A stretch of 26,486 nt of DNA, from positions 1 to 26,486 of the forward strand of contig JBHJIR010000079.1 of assembly GCA_050043265.1 (NCBI GenBank). The letters run 5' to 3'. A program made the translations under genes and the position numbers. The DNA is from Pelagibius sp050043265. Its GTDB lineage: Bacteria; Pseudomonadota; Alphaproteobacteria; Kiloniellales; Kiloniellaceae. The notes below the pieces were generated by a model. That model made no database searches, was not told the DNA's origin, and saw only the letters and a list, made by a program, of their open reading frames with translations. Shown here piece after piece: positions 15,716-24,416 of the stretch; the first letter of the stretch is position 1, and every line of letters starts with the position of its first letter.

Positions 15716-16456
15716 ATGACCGCCCTTTACGATCCGCTCGACCACGAAGCCCTCGGCAACGACCTGGGCCAGCCCATCGGCCTGCCGATGCCCAACTGGA
15801 CGCCGCGTCCCGCCCCGCCGCGCACCGCCATGGACGGCCGGTTCTGTCGCGTCGAACCGCTCGATCCCGACCGCCACGCCGAAGACCTCTTCGCCGCCTT
15901 CAGCGCCGACGGCGAAGACCGTATCTGGACCTATCTGCCCTACGGCCCCTTCGCGGCCCTGGCCGACTTGCGCGCCTGGATGGAGAAAACCTGCCGGGGT
16001 GCCGATCCCCTGTTCCACGCCATCGTCGACCGGGTCAGCGGCAAAGCCCTGGGCGTCGCCAGCTACCTGCGCATCGAACCCGCCGTGGGCGTCATCGAGG
16101 TCGGCCACATCAACTTCAGCCCGGCGCTGCAGAAAACGCCGGCCGCCACCGAGGCGATGTATCTGATGATGGCCCGCGCCTTCGACGAACTGGGCAACCG
16201 CCGCTATGAATGGAAGTGCGATGCTCTGAACGCCGGCTCGCGCAAGGCCGCCCGGCGCCTCGGCTTCACCTTCGAGGGCATCTTCCGCCAGGCAACGATG
16301 TACAAGGGCCGTAACCGCGACACCGCCTGGTTCTCGATCCTGGACAGCGAATGGCCGCCGCTGAACGCCGCCTTCCAGGCCTGGCTGGCGCCCGAAAACT
16401 TTGACGCCCAGGGACGGCAAAAGCGCGGGCTGGCGGAGATCCGCGCTTCCGCCTGA
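15716..16456 (+). CDS. GNAT family N-acetyltransferase (RimJ/RimL-like)
   Basis: This 246-residue protein should transfer an acetyl group from acetyl-CoA to an amine, often a protein N-terminus or small molecule. After a Pro-rich leader (about 1-38), the GNAT fold runs from about 41 to 220: CRVEPLDPDRHAEDLFAAF, then VSGKALGVASYLRI, then IEVGHINFSPALQKTPAATEAMYLMMARAFDEL. The block ends with RRYEWKCDALNAGSRKAARRLGFTFEGIFRQATMYKGRNRDTAWFSI, the usual motif B region in this subfamily. The start is at 15716 with only a weak GGA upstream; no better start is visible. The substrate cannot be told. The 3' end nearly meets the convergent DoxX gene (6 bases between stops). Confidence 0.93.
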   Translation: MTALYDPLDHEALGNDLGQPIGLPMPNWTPRPAPPRTAMDGRFCRVEPLDPDRHAEDLFAAFSADGEDRIWTYLPYGPFAALADLRAWMEKTCRGADPLFHAIVDRVSGKALGVASYLRIEPAVGVIEVGHINFSPALQKTPAATEAMYLMMARAFDELGNRRYEWKCDALNAGSRKAARRLGFTFEGIFRQATMYKGRNRDTAWFSILDSEWPPLNAAFQAWLAPENFDAQGRQKRGLAEIRASA

Positions 16457-16462
16457 ACCCGG

Positions 16463-16852
16463 CTAGTTTTTCTTGCGGATGATGGCGTCCAGCGACCAGG
16501 GGCCGGGGCCGGCGAAGACCAGGTAGAAGAACACGAAGCAGTAGAGCAGCGCCGCGTCGCCGCCATTAAGCACAGGAAAGAAGCTCTTCGGCGCATGGGC
16601 CATGAAATAGGCGACGGCCATGGTGCCCGAGCAGATAAAGGCCACCGGACGCGTGAACAGGCCGAGCACGAGCAGCGCGCCGCCGACCAGCTCGATGCTG
16701 CCGGCGGCGCCGGGCGGCGAGGTCAGCGTGACGTTCATCGCACTGGGCGGAAAGTTCAGCCACTTCATGGTGCCATGGGCCATGAAGGCGGCGCCGGAGG
16801 CGACCCGCAGCAGACTGAGGACGTGGGGAGACCAGGAAGTCAGCGAGGCCAT
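16463..16852 (-). CDS. DoxX family membrane protein
   Basis: This 129-residue inner-membrane protein has four hydrophobic helices (about 10-28, 51-69, 71-87 and 100-118). The DoxX pattern is clear: LSLLRVASGAAFMAHGTMKW near the start, GSIELVGGALLVLGLFTRPVAF in the middle, and a C-terminal helix ending PGPWSLDAIIRKK. DoxX proteins are linked to redox and oxidative stress in several bacteria, but the reaction is not settled. The start at 16852 is chosen over upstream ones because AAAGGG precedes it and the family begins there. It appears to be a single-gene unit on the minus strand. Confidence 0.93.
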   Translation of the reverse strand: MASLTSWSPHVLSLLRVASGAAFMAHGTMKWLNFPPSAMNVTLTSPPGAAGSIELVGGALLVLGLFTRPVAFICSGTMAVAYFMAHAPKSFFPVLNGGDAALLYCFVFFYLVFAGPGPWSLDAIIRKKN

Positions 16853-16963
16853 GTCGATTCGCCCTTTCGTGAGTGATTTGAAAGGGCTAGCACGCCGCGC
16901 TTTGCAGCGCCAGCACGACAATCGGCCGGCAGGACAACCGCAAGACGTTGCGCGGTGACGCGG

Positions 16964-17236
16964 CTACCAGGGGGCGTGATACCAGCCGACCACGAGCTTT
17001 CCCAGGGTGCCCAGCAGGATCAGGATCAGGACCCAGGGTTTCGCCAGGCTCGCGAGGGCGTAGTAGGTCCGGGCGTCATTGAACTTTTTGATCCGATCTT
17101 CGCCCTCGGGCATGCCTTCCGCCTGGGCTTCCAGCAGGCAGCCGTAGAGCGCCAGCACGGTGACATAGAGCACCGCCACGGCGAGCATGAGATCCGCGAT
17201 CCATCCGATCCATTTCAGGAGTGTCTCGCAGCTCAT
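16964..17236 (-). CDS. Small two-helix membrane protein, unknown
   Basis: This 90-residue protein has two clear hydrophobic helices: about 9-34 (IGWIADLMLAVAVLYVTVLALYG) and about 66-84 (PWVLILILLGTLGKLVVGW). They are joined by a charged loop (AEGMPEGEDRIKKFNDARTYY). It starts 10 bases after the stop of the HTH gene upstream and has no good ribosome site of its own, so translation is probably coupled. I do not recognise the family. It may be the functional partner of the HTH protein, or an independent small membrane protein. Confidence 0.65.
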   Translation of the reverse strand: MSCETLLKWIGWIADLMLAVAVLYVTVLALYGCLLEAQAEGMPEGEDRIKKFNDARTYYALASLAKPWVLILILLGTLGKLVVGWYHAPW

Positions 17237-17246
17237 CGCGCGGCCG

Positions 17247-17579
17247 CTATTCGATGACGATCTTCAGGGACTTGTTCATCGCCAGCGCGATCTGCGCCAG
17301 CGAGGCCACCGTCGCCCCTTGTTTGTTGACCTTGCCGTTGGCAAGCTTCGAGACGAAAGCAGGGTCCAGGCCGCTGGCCTTCTGCAGGTCGCGCAAGGAA
17401 CCCTCATAGCTGTTGAGCGCCTCGGTTACCGCATCGGCAACCTCCGCGCGGGCCACGATGCGCGCCGCCTGGCGCAACGCCTCGACATCGGAGTCCACGC
17501 CAAGGCCATCATCGTGCAGCTCCGGTTTCAATCCGCGCAGCACCTTGCCCACCGTCGAGAATCCGATCGTGTCCTTCAT
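17247..17579 (-). CDS. XRE/HigA-like antitoxin-type DNA-binding protein
   Basis: This 110-residue protein has an N-terminal helical half and a C-terminal helix-turn-helix (about 61-110: LRDLQKASGLDPAFVSKLANGKVNKQGATVASLAQIALAMNKSLKIVIE). The SGLDPAFVSKLANGK motif and the strand-like end KSLKIVIE are those of XRE-type addiction-module antidotes. The family normally has a RelE/HigB-type toxin beside it, but none is seen within several hundred bases on either side. ATG 17579 is chosen because it overlaps the stop of a six-codon leader that has the only strong ribosome site; ATG 17585 is the alternative. A 20-bp palindrome lies about 100 bases upstream, a likely autoregulatory operator. It is probably co-transcribed with the downstream two-helix membrane protein gene. 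Confidence 0.8.
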   Translation of the reverse strand: MKDTIGFSTVGKVLRGLKPELHDDGLGVDSDVEALRQAARIVARAEVADAVTEALNSYEGSLRDLQKASGLDPAFVSKLANGKVNKQGATVASLAQIALAMNKSLKIVIE

Positions 17580-17599
17580 CACCATGATTGCATCACCAT
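17579..17599 (-). CDS. Candidate six-codon leader ORF (MVMQSW) before the HTH gene
   Basis: AAGGAGG lies about 7 bases before ATG 17599, which opens a six-codon frame whose TGA (17581-17579) overlaps the ATG of the HTH gene (TGATG). The strong ribosome site is therefore placed for this leader, not for the main gene. The 9-bp direct repeat ATGGTGATG (17599-17591 and 17585-17577) may have created it. Translation is not proven. Confidence 0.4.
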   Translation of the reverse strand: MVMQSW

Positions 17600-17679
17600 G
17601 ACTGGTCCTCCTTTCGGCGCGCCTGCCGCCGGAACCGCCCGGGCGGGAGACCTGCCGCATTCCTCAACTTGGGAACGAC

Positions 17680-17699
17680 TGTTGTTTAATTCAACAACA
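17680..17699 (-). promoter_or_regulatory. Palindromic operator candidate upstream of the HTH gene
   Basis: TGTTGTT and AACAACA form a perfect 7-bp inverted repeat around a 6-base AT-rich centre. It is clearly more AT-rich than its surroundings and lies about 100 bases upstream of the XRE protein, as expected for a self-binding antitoxin operator. Confidence 0.6.
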
Positions 17700-17713
17700 A
17701 ATGATGGAAAATG

Positions 17714-18325
17714 TCAAGTCGGCCCGGCCGCCGCCCGGCAGGCCCGTTCCAGCCAGTCTGCATACTCTGGTACTACAGACCGCCAGTCGGTCCCCTGCCC
17801 GGTTTCCTGCATCAGCGCCGCCACGGCCTGCCCATAGTCGGCCTCGGCCCCGATCCAGAGGATGCGGAGCTGATTCAGTGGGGCCAGATAGACGACGAGG
17901 GCCGTCGTATCGCCCAGTTCGCGCGCCTGCGGCGGCCCATCGTCCAGTTGGGTCAGGTAGCTGTCGCCGTCGAGATCGGCCCAATCCGGCCCGCCGGGGC
18001 AACAGGCCTCGGCCGGCAGCAGCCTTTGCGCCGGCAGGTGCAGGCCGTGCAGGATGGCCGCGGCGCGCTTCGGCCAGTCCTGCGTCGCCGCCGGTCCGAA
18101 AAGCGCCGCCTGCAAGGTCGCCTCCCGGCCGTCCGCCAGGATCGGTGCTCCCTCCCGCTCCAGCGCGGCGTTCTGACGCTGGCCGAACCGCCGGCCCAGA
18201 GACTGCAACGCATTGCGCAAGGTCATCACCCGCGCGGCAAAGCGGGCGCCATAGCGGGTCCCCAGGGCAAGATAACCCTCCTGCGCCCGGTTCACCCGGC
18301 CAAGATCCAGTTCGATGGTGAGCAC
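17714..18325 (-). CDS. Unknown 203-residue protein
   Basis: I do not recognise this protein. The start is taken as GTG 18325 because GGAAGGGG lies directly upstream and the product then opens with an ordered strand/helix pattern (VLTIELDLGRVNRAQEGYLALGTRYGARFAARVM). The frame stays open to 18499, but the added part is Pro/Arg-rich and looks untranslated. The protein has no signal peptide or membrane helix, so it is probably cytoplasmic. It contains a basic helical part (about 35-75), an LDGDSYLTQLDDGPPQARELGDTTALVVYLAPLNQLRILWIGAE-type central sheet (about 115-165) and a C-terminal helix. It is followed 128 bases on by the HTH gene. No function is proposed. Confidence 0.6.
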   Translation of the reverse strand: MLTIELDLGRVNRAQEGYLALGTRYGARFAARVMTLRNALQSLGRRFGQRQNAALEREGAPILADGREATLQAALFGPAATQDWPKRAAAILHGLHLPAQRLLPAEACCPGGPDWADLDGDSYLTQLDDGPPQARELGDTTALVVYLAPLNQLRILWIGAEADYGQAVAALMQETGQGTDWRSVVPEYADWLERACRAAAGPT

Positions 18326-18654
18326 GTCCCCTTCCCGCGCTGCCCTTGCTTCCTTGCCTGTCTTAGCCCGCAACGACCTGCCCTTGAGAGTGCCACCCGG
18401 CACGACAGCCTTCAATGGACACAAAGGGGGCGTCACCGCTCGGCCCGTTCGCAGAAGGCACTCCCAGGACGCCCTCCCAGAAGGCGGGGCCATCGACAAG
18501 TCGGCGTTGCCCGGCTATAAGCCCGGGCCGGAGCGTGGCGGACAGGGCCCATTACCCCCCTTCCGCTTGTAGAATCGGCTCCGAAGCCCCATTTTCCGGG
18601 TAGTTCAGGCCCCGACCGAGCCCTCAAGCCCACGCCCTCAAACCCACTTAGAGT
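18326..18654. other. Divergent intergenic region upstream of prfC
   Basis: This 329-base stretch separates the unknown minus-strand gene from prfC. The plus-strand promoter listed separately is the only signal I can support. The 5' half may be part of the unknown gene if its longer start (18499) is used. Confidence 0.6.
18493..18521 (+). promoter_or_regulatory. Sigma-70-type promoter of prfC
   Basis: TCGACA (18493-18498) and TATAAG (18516-18521) each match the consensus at five of six positions, with the ideal 17-base spacer. The predicted transcript would start near 18528 with a leader of about 127 bases before the prfC ATG. Confidence 0.55.
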
Positions 18655-20240
<1,586 letters not shown>

Positions 20241-20241
<1 letters not shown>

Positions 20242-20585
20242 TGTTCGGCGAAGAGGGCCGTCTGCCCGCCGAGCTGTGGATCAAGGCGCACATCAAGCGC
20301 TGCATCGTCGACGGGATTCCGGCCACCGTGGTCCACCGCGGCGAGAAGAACAGCGGCATGCTGATCCTCAAGATCAACCAGCTCGCCGCCGGCGTGAAGG
20401 TGCTGAGCCAGACCCGCGACATGGAGGGCGCCATCGCCTGGATGCCGGCGCTGGCCGGCGCACTGGTGCCCGAGGCCGAGGCCGACGCCTACATCGAGCG
20501 GGCGGTGAAACGGGACCCCGATGTCTGGGTAGTGGAGATCGAAGACCGCGACGGCCGCCACCCCTTCGAAGGCAAGCTGCTGTAG
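20241..20585 (+). CDS. DUF1491 family protein
   Basis: This 114-residue cytoplasmic protein belongs to an alphaproteobacterial family of unknown function. It opens LPAELWIKAHIKRCIVDGIPATVVHRGEKNSGMLILKI, continues with a central MEGAIAWMPAL turn, and ends RDPDVWVVEIEDRDGRHPFEGKLL, all characteristic of DUF1491. The ATG overlaps the prfC stop by one base, a conserved type of arrangement that suggests co-expression with RF3. A role near translation is possible, but only position supports it. Confidence 0.9.
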
Positions 20586-20894
20586 ATTTTACCCCGCCGG
20601 TAACGAATTGCCGGATGGTGCGGTAACGCATTCGCCGCGGCTGAGCGGACGAATCGGCGATACGCATTCCTATCACGGTGCGGCGCGAAGCATACAGCGG
20701 GTCAACGGGTTAGCAGCTGCGTCTTGGCCGGCGCAATTTTTGAGCAGCCCGAACATAATCGATCGCGCTAGCCTTTATAATCAAAACTAAATACCGCCAT
20801 TAACTGATGCTTAAGCGGACGTTAACAGCATCTTCATCCCCCCGTGAAAAGCTTGTCACATCGGCGAAGTCGTTTCGCTGACAGGCAACTGAAG
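20586..20894. other. AT-richer intergenic region with a TATAAT box
   Basis: This 309-base non-coding stretch lies between DUF1491 and the small exported protein. Its second half is much more AT-rich than the neighbouring genes. A perfect TATAAT is at 20776-20781, but no acceptable -35 sits at the right distance. No terminator hairpin with a T-run, RNA gene or convincing ORF was found. Confidence 0.5.
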
Positions 20895-21203
20895 ATGAGG
20901 CTTATCATGTGGAAGATTTTAGCGCTCGGCGCTGGACTCGCCCTCGTTAGCACCAGCGTAGCGATGGCGCAGCCTCAGTGTGATCAGCGAGACTCGGTAC
21001 TGCAGGTTCTGCAGAAGAAGTACAAAGAGCAGCCCGTCGCTCTCGGTGTCACCCACAACGGCGGTCTCGTCGAAGTGCTGACCACCGGCAACGGCACGAC
21101 CTGGTCGATCATCGTCACCACGCCCCAGGGCATGAGCTGCCTCGTGGCCGCCGGCGAAGGCTGGAAGGCCATGCAGCAGGCCTCGATCGACCCGGAAGCG
21201 TAA
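20895..21203 (+). CDS. Small exported protein, unknown
   Basis: This 102-residue protein has a signal peptide (MRLIMWKILALGAGLALVST..., cleavage near AMA-QP) and a short mature domain of about 75 residues containing two cysteines (QCDQRDSVL and MSCLVAAG), likely disulfide-linked in the periplasm. The segment VALGVTHNGGLVEVLTTGNGTTWSIIVTTPQG is a regular strand-turn-strand sheet. I recognise it only as a type of small hypothetical protein seen in alphaproteobacteria. ATG 20907 is an equally good start, with TGAGG 6 bases upstream; the frame opens further upstream at 20844 but that part is not signal-like. Function is unknown. Confidence 0.75.
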   Translation: MRLIMWKILALGAGLALVSTSVAMAQPQCDQRDSVLQVLQKKYKEQPVALGVTHNGGLVEVLTTGNGTTWSIIVTTPQGMSCLVAAGEGWKAMQQASIDPEA

Positions 21204-21320
21204 GAACCGGCAGCAGCCGAACCCGAGACTCTATATCGAGGTCGATGCACTCGGGGCCTTTTGCCCGGAGCATCTTGGGACGGTTGGTTTTTTCGGAGCT
21301 CGCCTGAACTCGGCTTGTCC

Positions 21321-21380
21321 GACCCTTATTTGCCAGACTTTTACTTGCCCGACCTTTACTTGCCCGACCTTTACTTGAAG
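21321..21380 (-). repeat. Four 15-bp tandem repeats carrying in-frame stop codons
   Basis: On the minus strand four units close to CAAGTAAAGGTCGGG follow each other. The first contains the DUF192 stop codon. As 15 is a multiple of three, each unit has a TAA in the same frame (21373, 21358, 21343 and 21328 as first bases). The first and last units are degenerate. Confidence 0.95.
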
Positions 21381-21832
21381 GCGGGATAGCGGACCCGGTC
21401 GCCGGGTTCGATGGCCAGACGGGACGCCGTTCCGGCATTCAGCTCCAGCACCGCGGAAACCGGGCCGCCCGACACGATGGCCCGCAGTGAGTGCGGCACG
21501 GTGCGCGCCTCGATCCGCACGATCTTCCCCCCGTCATCGATGAACAGCATATCCAGCGGGATCAGCGTGTTCTTCATCCACATCGCCCGCTCTTCCATGC
21601 TGCCGAAGAGGAACAGCATGCCGGCGTCCGCCGCCAGTTGACGGCGGAACATGAGGCCCTGAGCGCGCTGCTCCGGCGTCTCGGCGACCTCTACCGTGAA
21701 GTCGTGGGTCTTGCCCGCCGCCGTTTCGATGCTGAGCGTGCCGGTACCGAAGGTGGCCAGGCCGCCCTGCGCCGCTGCCGGGGCACTCCAGGCGGCCACG
21801 GCCAGGAACAGGAGGATGAGGAGTTTTTTCAT
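21371..21832 (-). CDS. DUF192 family exported protein
   Basis: This 153-residue protein has a clean signal peptide (MKKLLILLFLAVAAWSAPAAA-QG) and a DUF192 domain: TVEVAETPEQRAQGLMFRRQL, then the hallmark GMLFLFGSMEERAMWMKNTLIPLDMLFIDDGGKIVRI, then VLELNAGTASRLAIEPGDRV. The family is a small beta-rich periplasmic domain of unknown activity. The start at 21832 fits the signal; the frame extends well upstream but overlaps the HDAC gene. It is the third gene of a minus-strand operon and its stop lies in a tandem repeat. Confidence 0.93.
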   Translation of the reverse strand: MKKLLILLFLAVAAWSAPAAAQGGLATFGTGTLSIETAAGKTHDFTVEVAETPEQRAQGLMFRRQLAADAGMLFLFGSMEERAMWMKNTLIPLDMLFIDDGGKIVRIEARTVPHSLRAIVSGGPVSAVLELNAGTASRLAIEPGDRVRYPAFK

Positions 21833-21873
21833 GGCGCTAGATGTATCTCCCAATGTCGCCCCGAACAAGGGTG

Positions 21874-22989
21874 TCACGGTGCCGTCACTGACACGGCCAG
21901 GGCCCGGACGGCATCGCGCAGCGGCCCTGGGCGCGGCGCATCGGCCAGGGTGGTGAACCAGGCGTCCGGCGGGTTGCGTCCCCGGCTGTGGCGCCACGCC
22001 AGCGCCCGCAGCACCGCCTCGGCCGCGGGCGGCAGGCGGTCGGGCACCGCGAAATCGTTCAAGGTCGCCCAGACACCGGCCCAGGCGCGGCCGACCGACC
22101 AGGGATTGTAGCCGCCGCCGCCCAGAACCAGGACGCGCGGCGCCAGATCCTTCACCCGCGCCACCACCCGCCACAGGGCGCCGTTGGACAGCGCCAGCTT
22201 GCTGAGCGGGTCTTCCTCCAGGGCGTCGGCGCCGCACTGAAGTACGACCGCCTGCGGCGCGAAGCTGCCGATCAGCGGCAGCACCGCCGCTTCCATGAGG
22301 AAATCCATCTCGCTGTCGTTGAAGCCCTCGGGCACCGGCAGATTGCGCGCCATCCCACCGGCACGGTCGCCGGCGCTGCCGATCCCCTCACCCTTCATCG
22401 GCCAGCGCGCGTCTTCGTGGATCGACAGGGTGAACACCCGCGGGTCGTCGTGGAACGCATCCTGCACGCCGTCGCCGTGGTGGGCGTCGACGTCCAGGTA
22501 GAAGACCCGCTCGATCCCGCCGTCCAGCAGCGCCAGGATCGCCAGCACCGGGTCGTTGAAATAGCAGAAGCCGCTGGCGCGGTCCGGGCGGCCGTGGTGG
22601 GTGCCGCCGGCCGGGCTGTAGATCACGCCCGGCGCGTTCGCCAGGGTCCGCCCCGCCAGGATCGAGGCGCCGCAGGCAGTGGCCGGGCGGCGGAACACCT
22701 CCGGGTAGATCGGATTGCCGTTACGCCCCAGGTTGAAGCGAGCCTGCTCCTCCGCCGGCAGGCCTTGGTCGGCCTCGGCCCGTTGGACCGCGTCGATGTA
22801 AACCGGGTCGTGAAACCGCGCCAGTTCCGCCGGCGTCGCCCGCGGGCTGTCGATATAAACCTCCCCGGGCAGCCAGCCCAGGGCCCGGCAGAGGTCCATG
22901 CAGGTGGAGACCCGCGGGATCGCCAGGGGATGCCGCCCGCCGTAGGTCGAGCGGCGGTAGATTTCGCTGCCGATGAAGCGCGTCCGCAC
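21874..22989 (-). CDS. Histone-deacetylase/AcuC family Zn-dependent deacetylase
   Basis: This 371-residue enzyme of the HDAC superfamily should remove acyl groups from lysines or small polyamines. Key motifs are the GGTHHGRPDRASGFCYFNDP segment (about 128-147) with the charge-relay His pair, the zinc-site motif YLDVDAHHGDGVQ (about 164-176; Asp and His ligands), the second Asp ligand near QCGADALEEDPLS, and LGGGGYNPWSVGRAW with the Tyr-like/Gly-rich end. The start is GTG 22989, with AAGG about 8 bases upstream. It follows the nucleoside hydrolase by 18 bases and precedes the DUF192 gene by 41. The substrate cannot be told from the sequence. AcuC-like acetoin utilisation and acetylpolyamine hydrolysis are alternatives. 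Confidence 0.93.
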   Translation of the reverse strand: MRTRFIGSEIYRRSTYGGRHPLAIPRVSTCMDLCRALGWLPGEVYIDSPRATPAELARFHDPVYIDAVQRAEADQGLPAEEQARFNLGRNGNPIYPEVFRRPATACGASILAGRTLANAPGVIYSPAGGTHHGRPDRASGFCYFNDPVLAILALLDGGIERVFYLDVDAHHGDGVQDAFHDDPRVFTLSIHEDARWPMKGEGIGSAGDRAGGMARNLPVPEGFNDSEMDFLMEAAVLPLIGSFAPQAVVLQCGADALEEDPLSKLALSNGALWRVVARVKDLAPRVLVLGGGGYNPWSVGRAWAGVWATLNDFAVPDRLPPAAEAVLRALAWRHSRGRNPPDAWFTTLADAPRPGPLRDAVRALAVSVTAP

Positions 22990-23007
22990 TGGTTTGACCT
23001 TGGGCCT

Positions 23008-23955
23008 TTAGGGGAGCCGCGCCAGGCGCTCGCGGATCAGCGCGTAGAAGCCGCCCGCGTCGATGGCATTGATGACCCGGCAGTTGGCCGGATGCGGCGT
23101 CACATCCCACCAGTCGACCACGGTCATGCCCATGGTCAGCTCCGACGCGGTCTCGATCTGCACGTTGCAGTCCTTGCCGGCGAAGAGCTGCGGTTGCAGC
23201 AGGTAGGCCAGCACACAGGGATCGTGCAGCGGGCCGCCCTCGGCGCCGTATTTTTCCATGTCGAAGCGCTCGTAGAAACTCAGCATGGCCGCCGCTGCGT
23301 CGCCGGTGCGGCTGCCGAGGTCGCGCAGCGAGTCGATCCAGGCCTTGGTCATCAGGGCTTTGTGGGTCACGTCGAGCGGATGCATGGTCAGCTTGATGCC
23401 CGAGGTGAAAACCACGTGGGCCGCGTGGGGATCGACGTAGATGTTGAACTCCGCCGCCGGGGTGGTGTTGCCGCCTTCGAAGAAGCCGCCGCCCATCATC
23501 ACGATCTCGGCGATGCGCGGGGCGATGTCCGGTGCCTTGATCAGCGCGGTGGCGATGTTGGTCAGCGGCCCCAGGGTGCAGAGGGTGATGCTGCCGGCCG
23601 GCGCCGCCCGCAGGGTGTCGACGATCCAGTCGACCGCGTGCTGTTTCTGCAGCGGCATGGTCGGCGCCGGCAGGTCGGGCCCGTCCAGGCCGGTCTTGCC
23701 GTGCACCGCCTCCGCCGTGACGGGGCGGCGCACCAGCGGGCGCGCGCAGCCGGCGAAGACCTTCACCTCCGGGCGCCCGGCCAGTTCGCAGACCTTGCGG
23801 GCGTTCTGCTCGGTCAGACCGAGGGACACATTGCCCGCCACCACCGTCAGACCCAGCACGTCGAATTCGGGCGACGCCAGGGCCAGCAGGATGGCGATGG
23901 CATCGTCCTGCCCGGGATCGGTATCGATGATGATGGGTCTGGGCTCGCCGGCCAT
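23008..23955 (-). CDS. Inosine-uridine preferring nucleoside hydrolase
   Basis: This 315-residue IUNH-family protein hydrolyses the N-glycosidic bond of nucleosides to base and ribose. The calcium/ribose site DTDPGQDDA (about 12-20) is intact and further motifs are VVAGNVSL (about 40-47), TLGPLTNIA, MMGGGFFEGGNTTPAAEFNIYVDPHAA, and LHDPCVLAYLL with the second Asp. The ATG at 23955 is preferred over the GTG at 23961 because AGGAGAGG lies directly upstream. It is the first gene of the operon with HDAC and DUF192, so its product may feed purine/pyrimidine salvage. No transporter for nucleosides is adjacent on this strand. Confidence 0.95.
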   Translation of the reverse strand: MAGEPRPIIIDTDPGQDDAIAILLALASPEFDVLGLTVVAGNVSLGLTEQNARKVCELAGRPEVKVFAGCARPLVRRPVTAEAVHGKTGLDGPDLPAPTMPLQKQHAVDWIVDTLRAAPAGSITLCTLGPLTNIATALIKAPDIAPRIAEIVMMGGGFFEGGNTTPAAEFNIYVDPHAAHVVFTSGIKLTMHPLDVTHKALMTKAWIDSLRDLGSRTGDAAAAMLSFYERFDMEKYGAEGGPLHDPCVLAYLLQPQLFAGKDCNVQIETASELTMGMTVVDWWDVTPHPANCRVINAIDAGGFYALIRERLARLP

Positions 23956-24142
23956 GGGCACCTCTCCTGAACACCCGCCTCCTGAACGACGGCTGGAACA
24001 CCTTTAAGCTTAGCGATGCCCCATCGGGGCCGCCCTTGCAAGGCCCCGCAAGTCCCGCCTGCGACCGGCAACGGCGGCCCGACATGGGGGGACCCATGGC
24101 GGACGAATGCGCAAAGCAGACCCGAGTGCCGCGCGGTTCGTT

Positions 24143-24182
24143 TTACAGGATCAGGCTACAGGGCCAAGTTACAGGGGTCAGG
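24143..24182. repeat. Three imperfect 13-bp direct repeats
   Basis: TTACAGGATCAGG, CTACAGGGCCAAG and TTACAGGGGTCAGG follow each other with a near 13-base period. All share TACAGG. Their position upstream of the transporter promoter would suit a regulator binding in tandem, but no regulator is adjacent. Confidence 0.6.
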
Positions 24183-24388
24183 CGTCGGTCTGCTTCCTGC
24201 CTTAAGAGGGCACCGCCGCAAGCGGTCCCCCGATTTCTTTGCGGCCTCGCCTCCCATCATAGAGCAGCCGCGGGAAACACCCGCAGAGGTCGCGGGTGCG
24301 CCTGCACAATCGTTTCCGGTAACACACTGGAAAAAAGCGCCTCCCGCCCGTTTGCGGTGCAATGCGCCCCGGCTTGCAGTCGCGAGGG

Positions 24389-24416
24389 TTGCGCCGGTCA
24401 GCCACCCCTCTATTAT
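24389..24416 (+). promoter_or_regulatory. Candidate promoter of the transporter operon
   Basis: TTGCGC (24389-24394) and TATTAT (24411-24416; five of six matches to TATAAT) are 16 bases apart. The predicted leader to the ATG at 24493 is about 70 bases. The -35 match is only moderate. Confidence 0.4.

Noticed and set aside
20608..20790. 60-codon plus-strand ORF after DUF1491
   Set aside because: No ribosome site, composition unlike a protein, and it lies in an AT-rich non-coding stretch.
21250..21270. Hairpin CTCGGGGC / GCCCGGAG after the small exported gene
   Set aside because: There is a mismatch in the stem and no T-run directly after it, so it cannot be supported as a terminator.
21988..23970. 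660-codon plus-strand ORF
   Set aside because: It is antisense to the HDAC and nucleoside hydrolase genes and has an Arg/Gln/Val/Gly shadow composition.
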